A DNA stretch of 51,818 nucleotides from Flammeovirgaceae bacterium (lineage in GTDB: Bacteria > Bacteroidota > Bacteroidia > Cytophagales > Cyclobacteriaceae). A program made the position numbers and the translations under genes. The DNA lies in contig JAHEZH010000020.1 of NCBI GenBank assembly GCA_023251155.1, positions 1 through 51,818 on the forward strand, read 5' to 3'. This document shows positions 8,333 to 17,400 of the stretch, in pieces. The notes beneath the pieces are model-generated. The model was not told the origin of the DNA. It saw nothing but the letters and a program-made list of their open reading frames with translations, and searched no databases. Position 1 is the stretch's first letter; the number at the start of each line of letters is the position of its first letter.

Positions 8333-9214
8333 ATGCGAAAAAGCTTGGCCCTGATACGCCTACTCAGACCAGGGCAATGGGTAAAAAATCTGTTTTTGTT
8401 TATCCCCATCTTCTTTTCCGGTGAATTGGCTGACGAATTAAAACTGAAACATACCGTCCTCGCATTCCTCAGTTTTTGTTTTACCGCCAGCGCAATCTAT
8501 GTCATTAATGACCTTAAAGACATCGATTCGGACCGCCAGCACCCTACAAAGAACAAAAGACCACTTGCCTCCGGAGAAGTAACTGTTCCTCAAGCCCTGA
8601 TACTCTTCGGTCTGTCTTTAATCTCGGGACTACTTCTGGCTTACTCTACCTCCAATTACTATTTCTGCTTTATTATACTGTTCTATTTCTTTTTAAACCT
8701 GGCCTATTCCTTCGGACTCAAAAAAATCTCCATTCTGGATATCCTGATCGTTGCCACGGGTTTTGTATTGCGGACCATAGCAGGTGGCCTGGTGGCGGGC
8801 GTGCAGGTGTCACAGTGGATGGTAGTGATGATTTTCCTCCTCGCACTTTTTCTGGCAATTGCTAAAAGAAGAGATGACCTGATCGTTTTTGAGCAGTCAG
8901 GCAAGATCATGAGAAAATCCATTGAACATTATAATCTGGATTACATCAATGCAGTGCTCATGATGATTTCTGCTGTCATTATTGTTGCTTATCTCATGTA
9001 TGTCATCTCTCCTGAGGTGATCAGTCGCTTTCATTCCCAGCACCTCTACCTTACTTCCATTTTTGTTATTGCAGGCATAATGCGCTATCTTCAAATCACT
9101 CTGGTTGAAAACAAGAGCGGCTCCCCTACTAAAATTCTCTATACTGATAATTTCATTCGCTTTATTGTAGCGGGGTGGGTGGCCGTATTCTACCTGATCA
9201 TCTATCATCTATGA
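8333..9214 (+). CDS. UbiA-family decaprenyl-phosphate phosphoribosyltransferase (DPPR synthase) homologue
   Basis: A 293-aa UbiA-family membrane protein with about 8-9 helices. The first Asp-rich motif is N59-D-L-K-D63-I-D-S-D67, followed by R-Q-H-P-T-K-N-K-R-P, the form seen in DPPR synthases (mycobacterial Rv3806c type) rather than in quinone or heme prenyltransferases. The second motif region, A-K-R-R-D-D-L near residue 175, is followed by R-K-S-I-E-H-Y, again as in DPPR synthases. The expected reaction is transfer of 5-phosphoribose from PRPP to polyprenyl phosphate on the cytoplasmic side. This is step one of the polyprenyl-phosphate arabinose pathway completed by the next genes. Its TGA overlaps the next ATG. 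Confidence 0.85.
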   Translation: MRKSLALIRLLRPGQWVKNLFLFIPIFFSGELADELKLKHTVLAFLSFCFTASAIYVINDLKDIDSDRQHPTKNKRPLASGEVTVPQALILFGLSLISGLLLAYSTSNYYFCFIILFYFFLNLAYSFGLKKISILDILIVATGFVLRTIAGGLVAGVQVSQWMVVMIFLLALFLAIAKRRDDLIVFEQSGKIMRKSIEHYNLDYINAVLMMISAVIIVAYLMYVISPEVISRFHSQHLYLTSIFVIAGIMRYLQITLVENKSGSPTKILYTDNFIRFIVAGWVAVFYLIIYHL

Positions 9215-10686
9215 AAATTGTTTACGCTCTGTTTGCCTTCATCATTGCCGCTTATCTTTATTTGATCGTCAGTCAGACTATTTTTCCTTTCATCGATTTA
9301 CCCAACCACCTGGCCGAAGCAACTATTTACAAATTTTCGTCCGACATCAATATTCAGCGGGTGTATCAGATCGAGTCAGGCATTAATCCTAATTCATTCC
9401 ATTACCTCTTCTGTAGTATCTTTCCTTCTGTTGAATTAGGGAACAAGATCTATTACCTGCTGTACTGTATTTTATTACCATTCATGACATTTATCATCAT
9501 CCGTCACCTGGGTGGAAACTGGAAATTCTCTTTTCTTTCTCTGTTATTAATTTTCAATTACAATGTGTCTTTTGGTTTTGCGGGGTTCACCATGGTTATC
9601 CCCTTCGTATTGTTAACGTTCTATTTGTTGTGCATCGACAAACATTGGTCAAGGCTGGTCGTAGCGCTGCTATTAATGCTCCTGTTCTCTATTCACATAT
9701 TGGGTCTATTATTTTCTTTGTTTCTAATAAGTGTTCTGTCTTTTTTTCAATCAAAAAATATACGTTCATTTTTAAGCCGGATCTGGGTGGTTCTACCTGC
9801 TTTCATCATGATGGTACTGTGGTATGGACGAACGTTTACTCCCGAACAATCCACCCTTTCTTTTATGATCGATTACTATCGTACTTCGTTCGTTCAGGAA
9901 TTTTATCTAAGAAGCAAGTTAATGGTCTTCGATAATTTTGTGCTCTTTGCCGGATATACAGGTGTGATCGTGGCGTTAGTGTTTTCCTTGCTAATAATAG
10001 TACCCGTTCTTTTACAGCTGGCTAAGAAAAAATCATTATGGCAGAATACCTTGCTTTTTGTAAAAGAGAATAAAGAAAGTGCCTCCCTGTGTATGGTTAG
10101 TTTTATTTGTTTTTTTTTTCTACCTGACAAACTCCCCGGACAGGGCATATTGTATCAGCGATTTTCCGTATTCTTTCTTGTTTCCTTTATTATTGCCGGC
10201 AGTATTCTTTACCGACACCATTTATCCACCTCATTTCAGCTCATTGGATTTATCTTTGTAATTAGTCACTTTGTTTTGTGGGCCGATTATTTATCTGAAT
10301 TTGACAGAAAAAACACCTCATTTACTCCTGATTTATTCTCCCAGGTACCTCGAAACGAACCTATGGGGGGCGTCATCATCGATTTTAACTACCGAGGTCG
10401 TCCGGTATATATTCATTTTCCCAGCTATAATATTGTCTGGAATAAGGGAATAACCACCACAAAGATCATTGACTATCGCTTTGGGGCAATTCGAAGAAAA
10501 GTAACTTTGTCCTCTCTTCCGGAATACCAGGAATGGATAGGCATAGAAAACAAAATACCGGAAGAATACGGTAACATAAATTATCTGCTGATAAAAGGTG
10601 AAGTGAATGATATGCCGGCAGATGCAATACAGATCGCGGGTGATATGAACTGGAAAATGATGAGAATGTATGAAGCAAATGACTAA
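9211..10686 (+). CDS. GT-C-like polytopic membrane protein, candidate arabinofuranosyltransferase
   Basis: A 491-aa protein with about 11-12 membrane helices and a C-terminal domain of about 120 residues facing the periplasm. The first external loop carries F-I-D-L-P-N-H-L-A-E-A just after helix 1. This is the place where GT-C enzymes keep the acidic residue that binds polyprenyl-phosphate sugars. The start is ATG 9211, overlapping the previous stop (ATGA), and the end overlaps the DprE1-like gene. It is thus embedded in the arabinose-lipid operon, which makes it the best local candidate for the enzyme that uses the lipid-linked sugar. The family is not recognised from sequence and the assignment is inference. 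Confidence 0.65.
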   Translation: MKIVYALFAFIIAAYLYLIVSQTIFPFIDLPNHLAEATIYKFSSDINIQRVYQIESGINPNSFHYLFCSIFPSVELGNKIYYLLYCILLPFMTFIIIRHLGGNWKFSFLSLLLIFNYNVSFGFAGFTMVIPFVLLTFYLLCIDKHWSRLVVALLLMLLFSIHILGLLFSLFLISVLSFFQSKNIRSFLSRIWVVLPAFIMMVLWYGRTFTPEQSTLSFMIDYYRTSFVQEFYLRSKLMVFDNFVLFAGYTGVIVALVFSLLIIVPVLLQLAKKKSLWQNTLLFVKENKESASLCMVSFICFFFLPDKLPGQGILYQRFSVFFLVSFIIAGSILYRHHLSTSFQLIGFIFVISHFVLWADYLSEFDRKNTSFTPDLFSQVPRNEPMGGVIIDFNYRGRPVYIHFPSYNIVWNKGITTTKIIDYRFGAIRRKVTLSSLPEYQEWIGIENKIPEEYGNINYLLIKGEVNDMPADAIQIAGDMNWKMMRMYEAND

Positions 10687-12013
10687 GTCCACTGTATCTA
10701 ACTGGGGTAACTATCCAAGTATCGATGCAAAAACCAAGAGCTTTACCAGTGTCAGCGAGTTAGATCAGGATCAATTGCCCGAAGCCAGCTACATCGCCAG
10801 AGGTAATGGAAGGTGTTATGGAGACTCTTCCCTGCAAAGCCATATTATATCTACTTTAAAATATGACAAGATCCTGGAATTTGATGCGAAAGAAGGAATC
10901 ATCAAATGTCAGTCAGGGATCACTTTCAGTACGCTAATTGATTTCCTTATACCCAGAGGGCTCTTTCTTCCCGTTACACCAGGAACAAAATTTATTACTG
11001 TAGGCGGTGCTATTGCTTCCGATATTCATGGAAAAAATCACCATGTAGAGGGTTCATTCCAAAATCACATCATTCACATTGAAGTATTACTTGCCTCTGG
11101 TGATATTATTGAATGCAGCAGAGAAAAGGAATCGGATCTTTTCATGGCTACCTGTGGAGGTATGGGATTAACAGGGATCATCCTGTCTGCAAAATTCCGT
11201 CTAAAAAAGATTGAAACCGCTTTGATCAAACAAGTATCTATCAAAGCCAGGAATCTTGATCATATCTTTGACTTATTTGAGGAATTCAAATCTACTACGT
11301 ATTCCGTAGCCTGGATTGATTGCCTGCAGGGTGGAGATAAACTAGGGAGAAGCCTTTTGATGGTGGGCGAGCATGCTACCAAGCAAGAACTGGGCTCTGA
11401 TGAGTCACTAAGGAACCCCAATGGGAAGTTGAAGCTCAGCATTCCATTTAACTTTCCGAATATCGTACTCAACAAAATCACTATCAAAATCTTTAATTTC
11501 CTGTTTTATCATAAGCAGATTGCTGCCCGGAAAGAGTCATATGTAAATTTTGACAAATTCTTTTACCCGCTGGATTTCATCAATAGTTGGAATAGAATGT
11601 ACGGAAATCGTGGTTTTGTTCAGTACCAGTTTGTGTTACCCATTGAAAATAGTAAAGAAGGTTTAAGAAAAATACTGAGTGAAATCAATAACCAGGGAAT
11701 GGGATCATTTCTTGCCGTTCTTAAATTATTCGGCAATTATGAGGGGCTCATCTCCTTTCCAATGCAGGGTTATACGTTAGCTCTTGACTTCCCCATACGT
11801 AAAGGCCTGTTTGAATTTCTTGATCGCCTGGATCAGATCGTAGTGGATTGCGGTGGCCGTATCTATCTCACCAAAGATGCGCGCATGGATAAAAAAGTAT
11901 TCGAGAAAGGATACCCTAATCTTGAACGATTCAAAAACATCGTCAAAAAATTTAATCCTGATCTCAAATGGAGATCAGTACAATCGGACCGGTTAGCTAT
12001 TACAAAACCATGA
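10670..12013 (+). CDS. DprE1-like FAD-dependent decaprenylphosphoryl-ribose 2'-oxidase
   Basis: A 447-aa VAO-type flavoprotein. The FAD segment A-R-G-N-G-R-C-Y-G-D (residues 43-52) and T-V-G-G-A-I-A-S-D-I-H-G-K-N-H-H (110-125) match DprE1 closely. In the C-terminal substrate domain, Lys402 of Y-L-T-K-D-A-R corresponds to the essential Lys of mycobacterial DprE1. The position of the benzothiazinone-target Cys387 is occupied by Ala371 (T-L-A-L-D-F-P-I). The predicted role is oxidation of polyprenylphosphoryl-ribose at C2', the first half of its epimerisation to arabinose. The ATG at 10670 overlaps the preceding gene; ATG 10679 is also possible. The stop overlaps the DprE2-like start. Confidence 0.88.
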   Translation: MKQMTKSTVSNWGNYPSIDAKTKSFTSVSELDQDQLPEASYIARGNGRCYGDSSLQSHIISTLKYDKILEFDAKEGIIKCQSGITFSTLIDFLIPRGLFLPVTPGTKFITVGGAIASDIHGKNHHVEGSFQNHIIHIEVLLASGDIIECSREKESDLFMATCGGMGLTGIILSAKFRLKKIETALIKQVSIKARNLDHIFDLFEEFKSTTYSVAWIDCLQGGDKLGRSLLMVGEHATKQELGSDESLRNPNGKLKLSIPFNFPNIVLNKITIKIFNFLFYHKQIAARKESYVNFDKFFYPLDFINSWNRMYGNRGFVQYQFVLPIENSKEGLRKILSEINNQGMGSFLAVLKLFGNYEGLISFPMQGYTLALDFPIRKGLFEFLDRLDQIVVDCGGRIYLTKDARMDKKVFEKGYPNLERFKNIVKKFNPDLKWRSVQSDRLAITKP

Positions 12014-12738
12014 CAGTTTTACTACTTGGAGCAACATCCAACATGGCTGTTGCACTAGCTCGTCACTATGCCTCCAACGGCCATAATTTACAACTTGCTG
12101 CCCGCAGCAGTAAGGAAATTGAAATACTGAAAAACGATTTCAGCATCAGGTACGGCATCACTGCAGAAGCGTATCCTTTCGATGCACTGGACTACCACAA
12201 CCACGCTCAATGGTATGCAGCTATCCCCAATAAGCCCGACTTGGTCATCCTCGTATTCGGGTATCTGGGTGATCATGAAAGGGCAACTCACCAGTGGGAG
12301 GAGTCGCAAAAGATCATTGCTTCTAACTATACGGGGGCAGTATCTATACTCAACGTCATTGCCCATGATTTTGAGCAGCGAAAGAAAGGAACCATTGTAG
12401 GCATCAGCTCCGTAGCTGGTGACCGCGGCCGCATGTCTAACTATGTGTATGGAAGCGCCAAAGCAGGTCTCACTGCTTATCTCTCCGGTCTTAGAAACAG
12501 ACTCACACATGCCGGTGTTCATGTCATGACGGTGAAGCCTGGATTTGTAAGAACAAAAATGACAGAAGGGCTTCCTTTACCTGCACCCGTTACCGCCACA
12601 CCCGAAAAAGTAGCCAGTCTCATTTATAAAGCAGCTCAAAAAAAGAAGAACAGCATCTACGTACTTCCGATATGGGCACCCATCATGCTGATCATTAAAA
12701 ACATTCCAGAGTTTATTTTCAAAAAACTGAAGTTATGA
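12010..12738 (+). CDS. DprE2-like SDR, polyprenylphosphoryl-2-keto-ribose reductase
   Basis: A 242-aa classical-type short-chain dehydrogenase. The nucleotide-binding motif is G7-A-T-S-N-M-A, close to the DprE2 variant rather than GxxxGxG. The catalytic residues are Ser134 (I-S-S-V-A-G) and Tyr147/Lys151 (Y-G-S-A-K). A hydrophobic, basic C-terminus (about 220-242) may bind the membrane. It would reduce the 2-keto intermediate made by the preceding oxidase to polyprenyl-phosphate arabinose, using NAD(P)H. I chose ATG 12010, which overlaps the upstream TGA, over the longer frame from 11968 because it puts the Rossmann strand at the N-terminus. The stop overlaps the next ATG. Confidence 0.85.
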   Translation: MTVLLLGATSNMAVALARHYASNGHNLQLAARSSKEIEILKNDFSIRYGITAEAYPFDALDYHNHAQWYAAIPNKPDLVILVFGYLGDHERATHQWEESQKIIASNYTGAVSILNVIAHDFEQRKKGTIVGISSVAGDRGRMSNYVYGSAKAGLTAYLSGLRNRLTHAGVHVMTVKPGFVRTKMTEGLPLPAPVTATPEKVASLIYKAAQKKKNSIYVLPIWAPIMLIIKNIPEFIFKKLKL

Positions 12739-13325
12739 AAAAAGGGCTGGCCTTATTTGATTTTGATGGCACGCTTACCACCAAGGACACGTTGCTGGAA
12801 ATAGTGAAGTACCAGAAAGGCGAACTGTTCTTCTATTTTGGTTTTTTTTTACTTAGCCCTGTAATGGTACTCTATAAGTTGAAGCTGATCAAAAACTGGA
12901 GAGCTAAAGAAATCATGCTTGGCTTCTTCTTTGGAGGAGATTCCATCGATAAATTTCAAAGAAAGTGTGAAGATTTTGTAGCGTATAAGCTTCATGCAAT
13001 ACTACGACCAGAGGCCATAAAAAAATTGAAAGAACATCTTGCCAATAACGATCGTGTGGTGGTTGTCACTGCTTCTTCGTATAACTGGGTAGCTCCGTGG
13101 TGTAAAGCGATGAACGTAGAATTGATTGCAACACAACTTCAGGTGAAGGATAACCACCTCACCGGAAAACTGGAAACACGCAATTGCTATGGTGTTGAAA
13201 AAGCCAATCGCATCAATGCTTTTTTAAACCTGGCCGACTACAGCCCTGTATATGCCTACGGAGATACCAGAGGAGATAAAGAAATGCTGGCGCTGGCCGA
13301 ATTTCCTTTCTACCGGAAATTCTAA
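12735..13325 (+). CDS. HAD-superfamily IB phosphatase of the arabinose-lipid operon
   Basis: A 196-aa HAD protein of the SerB-like IB subfamily. The nucleophile motif is D9-F-D11-G-T-L-T, motif II lies in V-V-V-V-T-A-S, and the acidic motif is G-D177-T-R-G-D181. A hydrophobic insert near residues 32-50 suggests membrane association. The expected step between the phosphoribosyltransferase and DprE1 is removal of the 5-phosphate from polyprenylphosphoryl-5-phosphoribose. Mycobacteria are thought to use a PAP2-type enzyme for this step, and a HAD gene fused into the operon by an ATGA overlap could fill it here. That role is inferred from position. Confidence 0.75.
   Translation: MKKGLALFDFDGTLTTKDTLLEIVKYQKGELFFYFGFFLLSPVMVLYKLKLIKNWRAKEIMLGFFFGGDSIDKFQRKCEDFVAYKLHAILRPEAIKKLKEHLANNDRVVVVTASSYNWVAPWCKAMNVELIATQLQVKDNHLTGKLETRNCYGVEKANRINAFLNLADYSPVYAYGDTRGDKEMLALAEFPFYRKF
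13299..13322. terminator. Short inverted repeat at convergent stops
   Basis: An 8-bp perfect inverted repeat (13299-13306 with 13315-13322) spans the last codons of the HAD gene and touches the stop of the opposing acyltransferase gene, whose stop codons overlap by two bases. It is a possible bidirectional terminator; the stem is short. Confidence 0.3.
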
Positions 13326-14371
13326 CTTCCTATTATAAGGCGGCTGTTTTTACCGAAGATTTTTTTAACACCGTATATCGTTATCATAGAAGCGGCAATT
13401 ACTGCAGCGGTATAAACCAGGAAGATCAAGGCATTCTGTTTGATTGGGCTCTGAATGTAGCGAATGGTAAGCTCGGTTACATTAATAAAATAAATGTGTA
13501 CGAAATAGATACCAAAGCTGAAGTTACCCAGCGTAACCAGCGTGGGAAACTCATACTTCCTTAGCCGATAAAAAACATTCAATAAGATAATGGCCAGGCA
13601 CATCACCTTTAACTTACCCCAGTTAAAATCAGGAAAAAAGTAATGAGGTTCACCAAATGTCTTCAGCCGGTAGATGTAAATTACATCCGCCATCTCCAGA
13701 CAAAAAATAGTGAGGTAGACAGCACAGAGCAAACCCAAAACATAATTGTTAATACCTATAGTAACGCTCCTGTATTTGGATGCCCACATACCAAACAGAT
13801 AGACCGGGATAAAATAAACCAGTGATTCCCATATGGTGGCATAGTAGGCGTAGTTATAACTGAACATACCGATGAACACAATGACCAGCGTGATCCAGGA
13901 AAAATACGTTGATTTCTGCACGGCCTGAAACAGTGGGGCCATGATAAAAAAAAGACAGATCATGGGAATAAAATAGAATGGACCTGATTGTTTTCCGGTA
14001 AGCAAAAGATAAACGAACTGAAGAGGAATATTCAGGCTTTTATAAAAATCGGTCATCCATGCCGCATCTTTCTCAATGAAGACTTTATCGACCAATGCGG
14101 GTACAGAAACAATAATGTACGGGACAACAACATGCTTTAGCTTCTTTAGCAGATAAGGATAATACTCAAATTTCTGTTCATGCAGGTACTGAAAGAGAAA
14201 GCCGGAAATAAAAACAAAAAGAATCGTGCTGAAATCCAATGCATAAAAGAGCACATCATGCATGAATGAATCCTCCGCCCAGGGAATGGAAGTACGGCAG
14301 TGGACTCCTACGATTAAAAGAATAGCAAAACCCCGGAAGTAATGAAGATAATTTAAAAAGCGGTCTTTCAA
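13322..14371 (-). CDS. Acyltransferase 3 (OafA/NodX-type) membrane protein
   Basis: A 349-aa protein with about 10 membrane helices. It opens with the family hallmark Y-F-R-G-F-A-I-L-L-I-V-G-V-H-C (about residues 11-25), in which the R and H are characteristic of acyltransferase 3 enzymes. These transfer acetyl or other acyl groups from the cytoplasmic side to sugars of exopolysaccharides or lipid-linked glycans. It lies at the end of the polysaccharide region and is convergent with the arabinose-lipid operon, so the substrate is plausibly the same glycan. The start is the ATG at 14371, 76 bases after the stop of the large secreted-protein gene. Confidence 0.85.
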   Translation of the reverse strand: MKDRFLNYLHYFRGFAILLIVGVHCRTSIPWAEDSFMHDVLFYALDFSTILFVFISGFLFQYLHEQKFEYYPYLLKKLKHVVVPYIIVSVPALVDKVFIEKDAAWMTDFYKSLNIPLQFVYLLLTGKQSGPFYFIPMICLFFIMAPLFQAVQKSTYFSWITLVIVFIGMFSYNYAYYATIWESLVYFIPVYLFGMWASKYRSVTIGINNYVLGLLCAVYLTIFCLEMADVIYIYRLKTFGEPHYFFPDFNWGKLKVMCLAIILLNVFYRLRKYEFPTLVTLGNFSFGIYFVHIYFINVTELTIRYIQSPIKQNALIFLVYTAAVIAASMITIYGVKKIFGKNSRLIIGS

Positions 14372-14389
14372 TCGTGTATTGGAAAAATA

Positions 14390-14424
14390 AAAGAAGGTTT
14401 ACCTATGCAAAATAAACCTTCTTT
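14390..14424 (-). terminator. Rho-independent terminator of the 2417-aa secreted protein gene
   Basis: A perfect 12-bp inverted repeat (14390-14401 with 14413-14424, loop 11 bases) lies 23 bases beyond the stop at 14448. On the minus strand it is followed by a T-rich stretch. Confidence 0.7.
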
Positions 14425-14447
14425 ATCCATTTTAACAATCGCACCAA

Positions 14448-17400
14448 TTAGTGAACAACCAGTTTTTGATGGAGTGTTTTATTGTCTTGCAGCACTTTAA
14501 CAATGTACATACCTGCAGACAATTCCTCTTCTACGGTTACTCCCTTCACAAAATCAGTATATGACATGACTTTAGTAACCTGATTTTTGCCTGTCAGATC
14601 AAACAACTGGAGTTGTACCGGCGTACTGCTCTTTGATTTTCCTGACACATGAATATTTCCTGATGAGGTCGGGTTAGGGTAGATACTGATCGAAAACTCT
14701 TCATTACCTGCCTCGCCAATACCTGTCACAATATATTCAAGAGGTACAGATTCTTTCGTACAGTAATTATTATCTGTTCGTACGGAATAACTTCCGGATA
14801 CCTGAGGGGTAAATTCAACCCCAGTCGCTCCATCAATCACTTCTCCGTTAAGCAACCATTGTATATTGGTCTTGCTGCTGGTCTTCAGCACCTCACCCAC
14901 AGCAGTCACCACAGGAGTAGTCAGTGAATCAGCTCTTACAAGAATATATTTTGCTGCACTTTCACATCCCTTGTTATCAATCGCTACCACCTTATAATAG
15001 TTGGATGGTAAAACAGAACTGAGCGTGATGCTGTTATCCGTATCGGCTAATACCTGATCGGTCAGTTGATTGGTCCATTGATACGAAACCGCTGACGCAC
15101 TGCTCACTTTGATATCCATCGAACTGTCTACACATCCGTAATATTCTGTATCGCCTGTTATCTCGGGCGATGCTGTTTTATTAACAGTAGCAGTTCGTGC
15201 CATTGTGCTTGCCGTACACCCCGGATAAGCTGCCTTCACCGAAATCACGTTAGTGTTGTTGGCCAATGCACTTACAGGTACTTGTAACTGTATCGCCTCA
15301 CCTGTGCCCGTCACTTTTTCGGATACAGACGAAGTAAGAAATGCTTCATACACCACTTCCGGCTGACTGTTCTGAATTGTCAGCGTTACCATATTTTCCG
15401 AAGCACAGAAATTGTTTTTATCCGCCACCACCGATTTATTAGTAATCACATCTGCATGAGTCAGCTTCAGGAAGAACCTATTCTGTGTAGAGGCAGCTTG
15501 ACCATCCACATTAATGGTAAATTCCTTGTTCTGCGAACTGATCACCTGTGTGGTCGACAGATATCGATCTTCCAGCGTTACAATGCCCAGATTAAAATCA
15601 TCAATACCGTTAAAACGAAGCGTGTAGGTACCGGCAGCCGTATTTTGGAGATTGACTGGTATAGTTTTCTCACAGAATTCTTTCGAAAGATCATTCATGG
15701 CCAACGCCACATTATCCAGCGAACTGGTGGATATATTGAAGAAAGAGTTGGCTCGTTTCACCCCGTCATTTAGCTTGGAGTAATTATCCACTCCATCATC
15801 AGTAAATTTCAGATACGCTACGTCTTTATGCACACCGTTATCCAACTCAAAAGAGAAAGAACTGACCGCTCCCGTACGGGCTGCGCTGGTACGGTAGAAT
15901 TGAGTGTTAAGGGTTGCAGCATCTGTGGTCTTGGCACTTTCATTAACAGAGAGTGAAGGTGAGGCATTTAACGTTTGCACCCAGAAAGCCTGCCCTGCTG
16001 GAATTTTTCCGCCCTGCAGGCCACCACTTCCTGAACCCGAGCGATCCCAATAATGATACTGCAATACTCCGCTCGTATTATCACTGATAGCGATGACGTT
16101 TGAAATGCCTGATGAAGTCCAGCTGGCAGAATTCCATACAATGTCTGAAGCATACGGATTACCCAGCAGATTCCAGCCATCTGTACTGGATCCTGTACCT
16201 GGTGTAAGCAGGCTGGTAAACGAAACGGTACCCTGATAAGGAACTCCTGAGCTGATCAGCGTAGGCAAAGCCGTATCGCGGACGTACACGGAATACCCTT
16301 TTCCTTTCTGAAACTGTTCTGTGTTATCGGATACCGGGAAAGCGACATAGTTGGGCTCCGTATAGGTATACATCGATGGATTACTGCCTAACCCTGCACC
16401 TGTACTACTACCTGCGAAAGCCCCTGTCACCGGAATATATTTTTGCAGGCTATCCACTCTAAAACCCTCTACCGGTGAAGAAAGGTAACGGTATATTCGG
16501 CCGGAAGGAGCCATGTAGCGTTCCACTACGACATTACCGGTAATAGCACCACTTACAATCTGGCGAATGCTGGCCGAGGCCGTTGCACTGGATTTGATGA
16601 TGACATTACCTGATGCTTCCAGCACACCACTGTTGATCGTCAGTCCATCATAAATCTCCAAAGGTTGACGGATGGTGGTCAAACCTCCTCCTCCGGTAGA
16701 TTGAAGGGTCAAATTCTTTACCTTGTTTTCGCCTTCAAAAAAATACAGGTTGGACGGCAAGGAAGAAGTAGAGAGTAATTGAATGTTCCCATTTTGTACG
16801 GACAATTGTCCCGTAGTATTCGAAGGATTGATCGAAGACGCTCCAGTCACAATCAGGTCGTTGCTACCGATAGAAAAATAGCTGCCCGCTCCCAACTCAA
16901 TACCACCACCGCTGTTCAGTGAGCCTATTTTAATAGTTCTGGCCGCACCACTCTGATTGTCAATCGTAATCGAGCTATTCGTTCCGGCTGTAATTTTATA
17001 AAAGTTCTGATCGCTGTATATCGTAAAATTATGCGACTCTCCATCAGAGAACTGAAGGCCAACAAGGTTATCGGCAGGAACCGTAGGCGTAGTGGTACCC
17101 GTGATGATGTTACCTTTTACTTCAATAACAGTACCATTACCCGCAGCACCTTTTAACTCTACATTATTTCCTACGGTGAAGTCACCAGCTACTTCCAGAA
17201 TACCCTGGGCAATGGTTTTTATTCCACTTCCTCTCAGCTCCAGATTTCCATATTTGGCGGCCGCCACACTGGTGTAATTCGTGTTGTAAATTACCTTGGA
17301 GGTAGCCGAAAGTACATCCAGATCCGGAGTTACGTTAGCGTTCACCGTTAAGGTAGCATTATCACCCAAATTGATTTTGCCGGTTATTGAATTAGTAAGT

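Noticed and set aside
12088-12522. 144-codon minus-strand open frame
   Set aside because: Antisense shadow of the DprE2-like SDR, whose catalytic motifs are clear.
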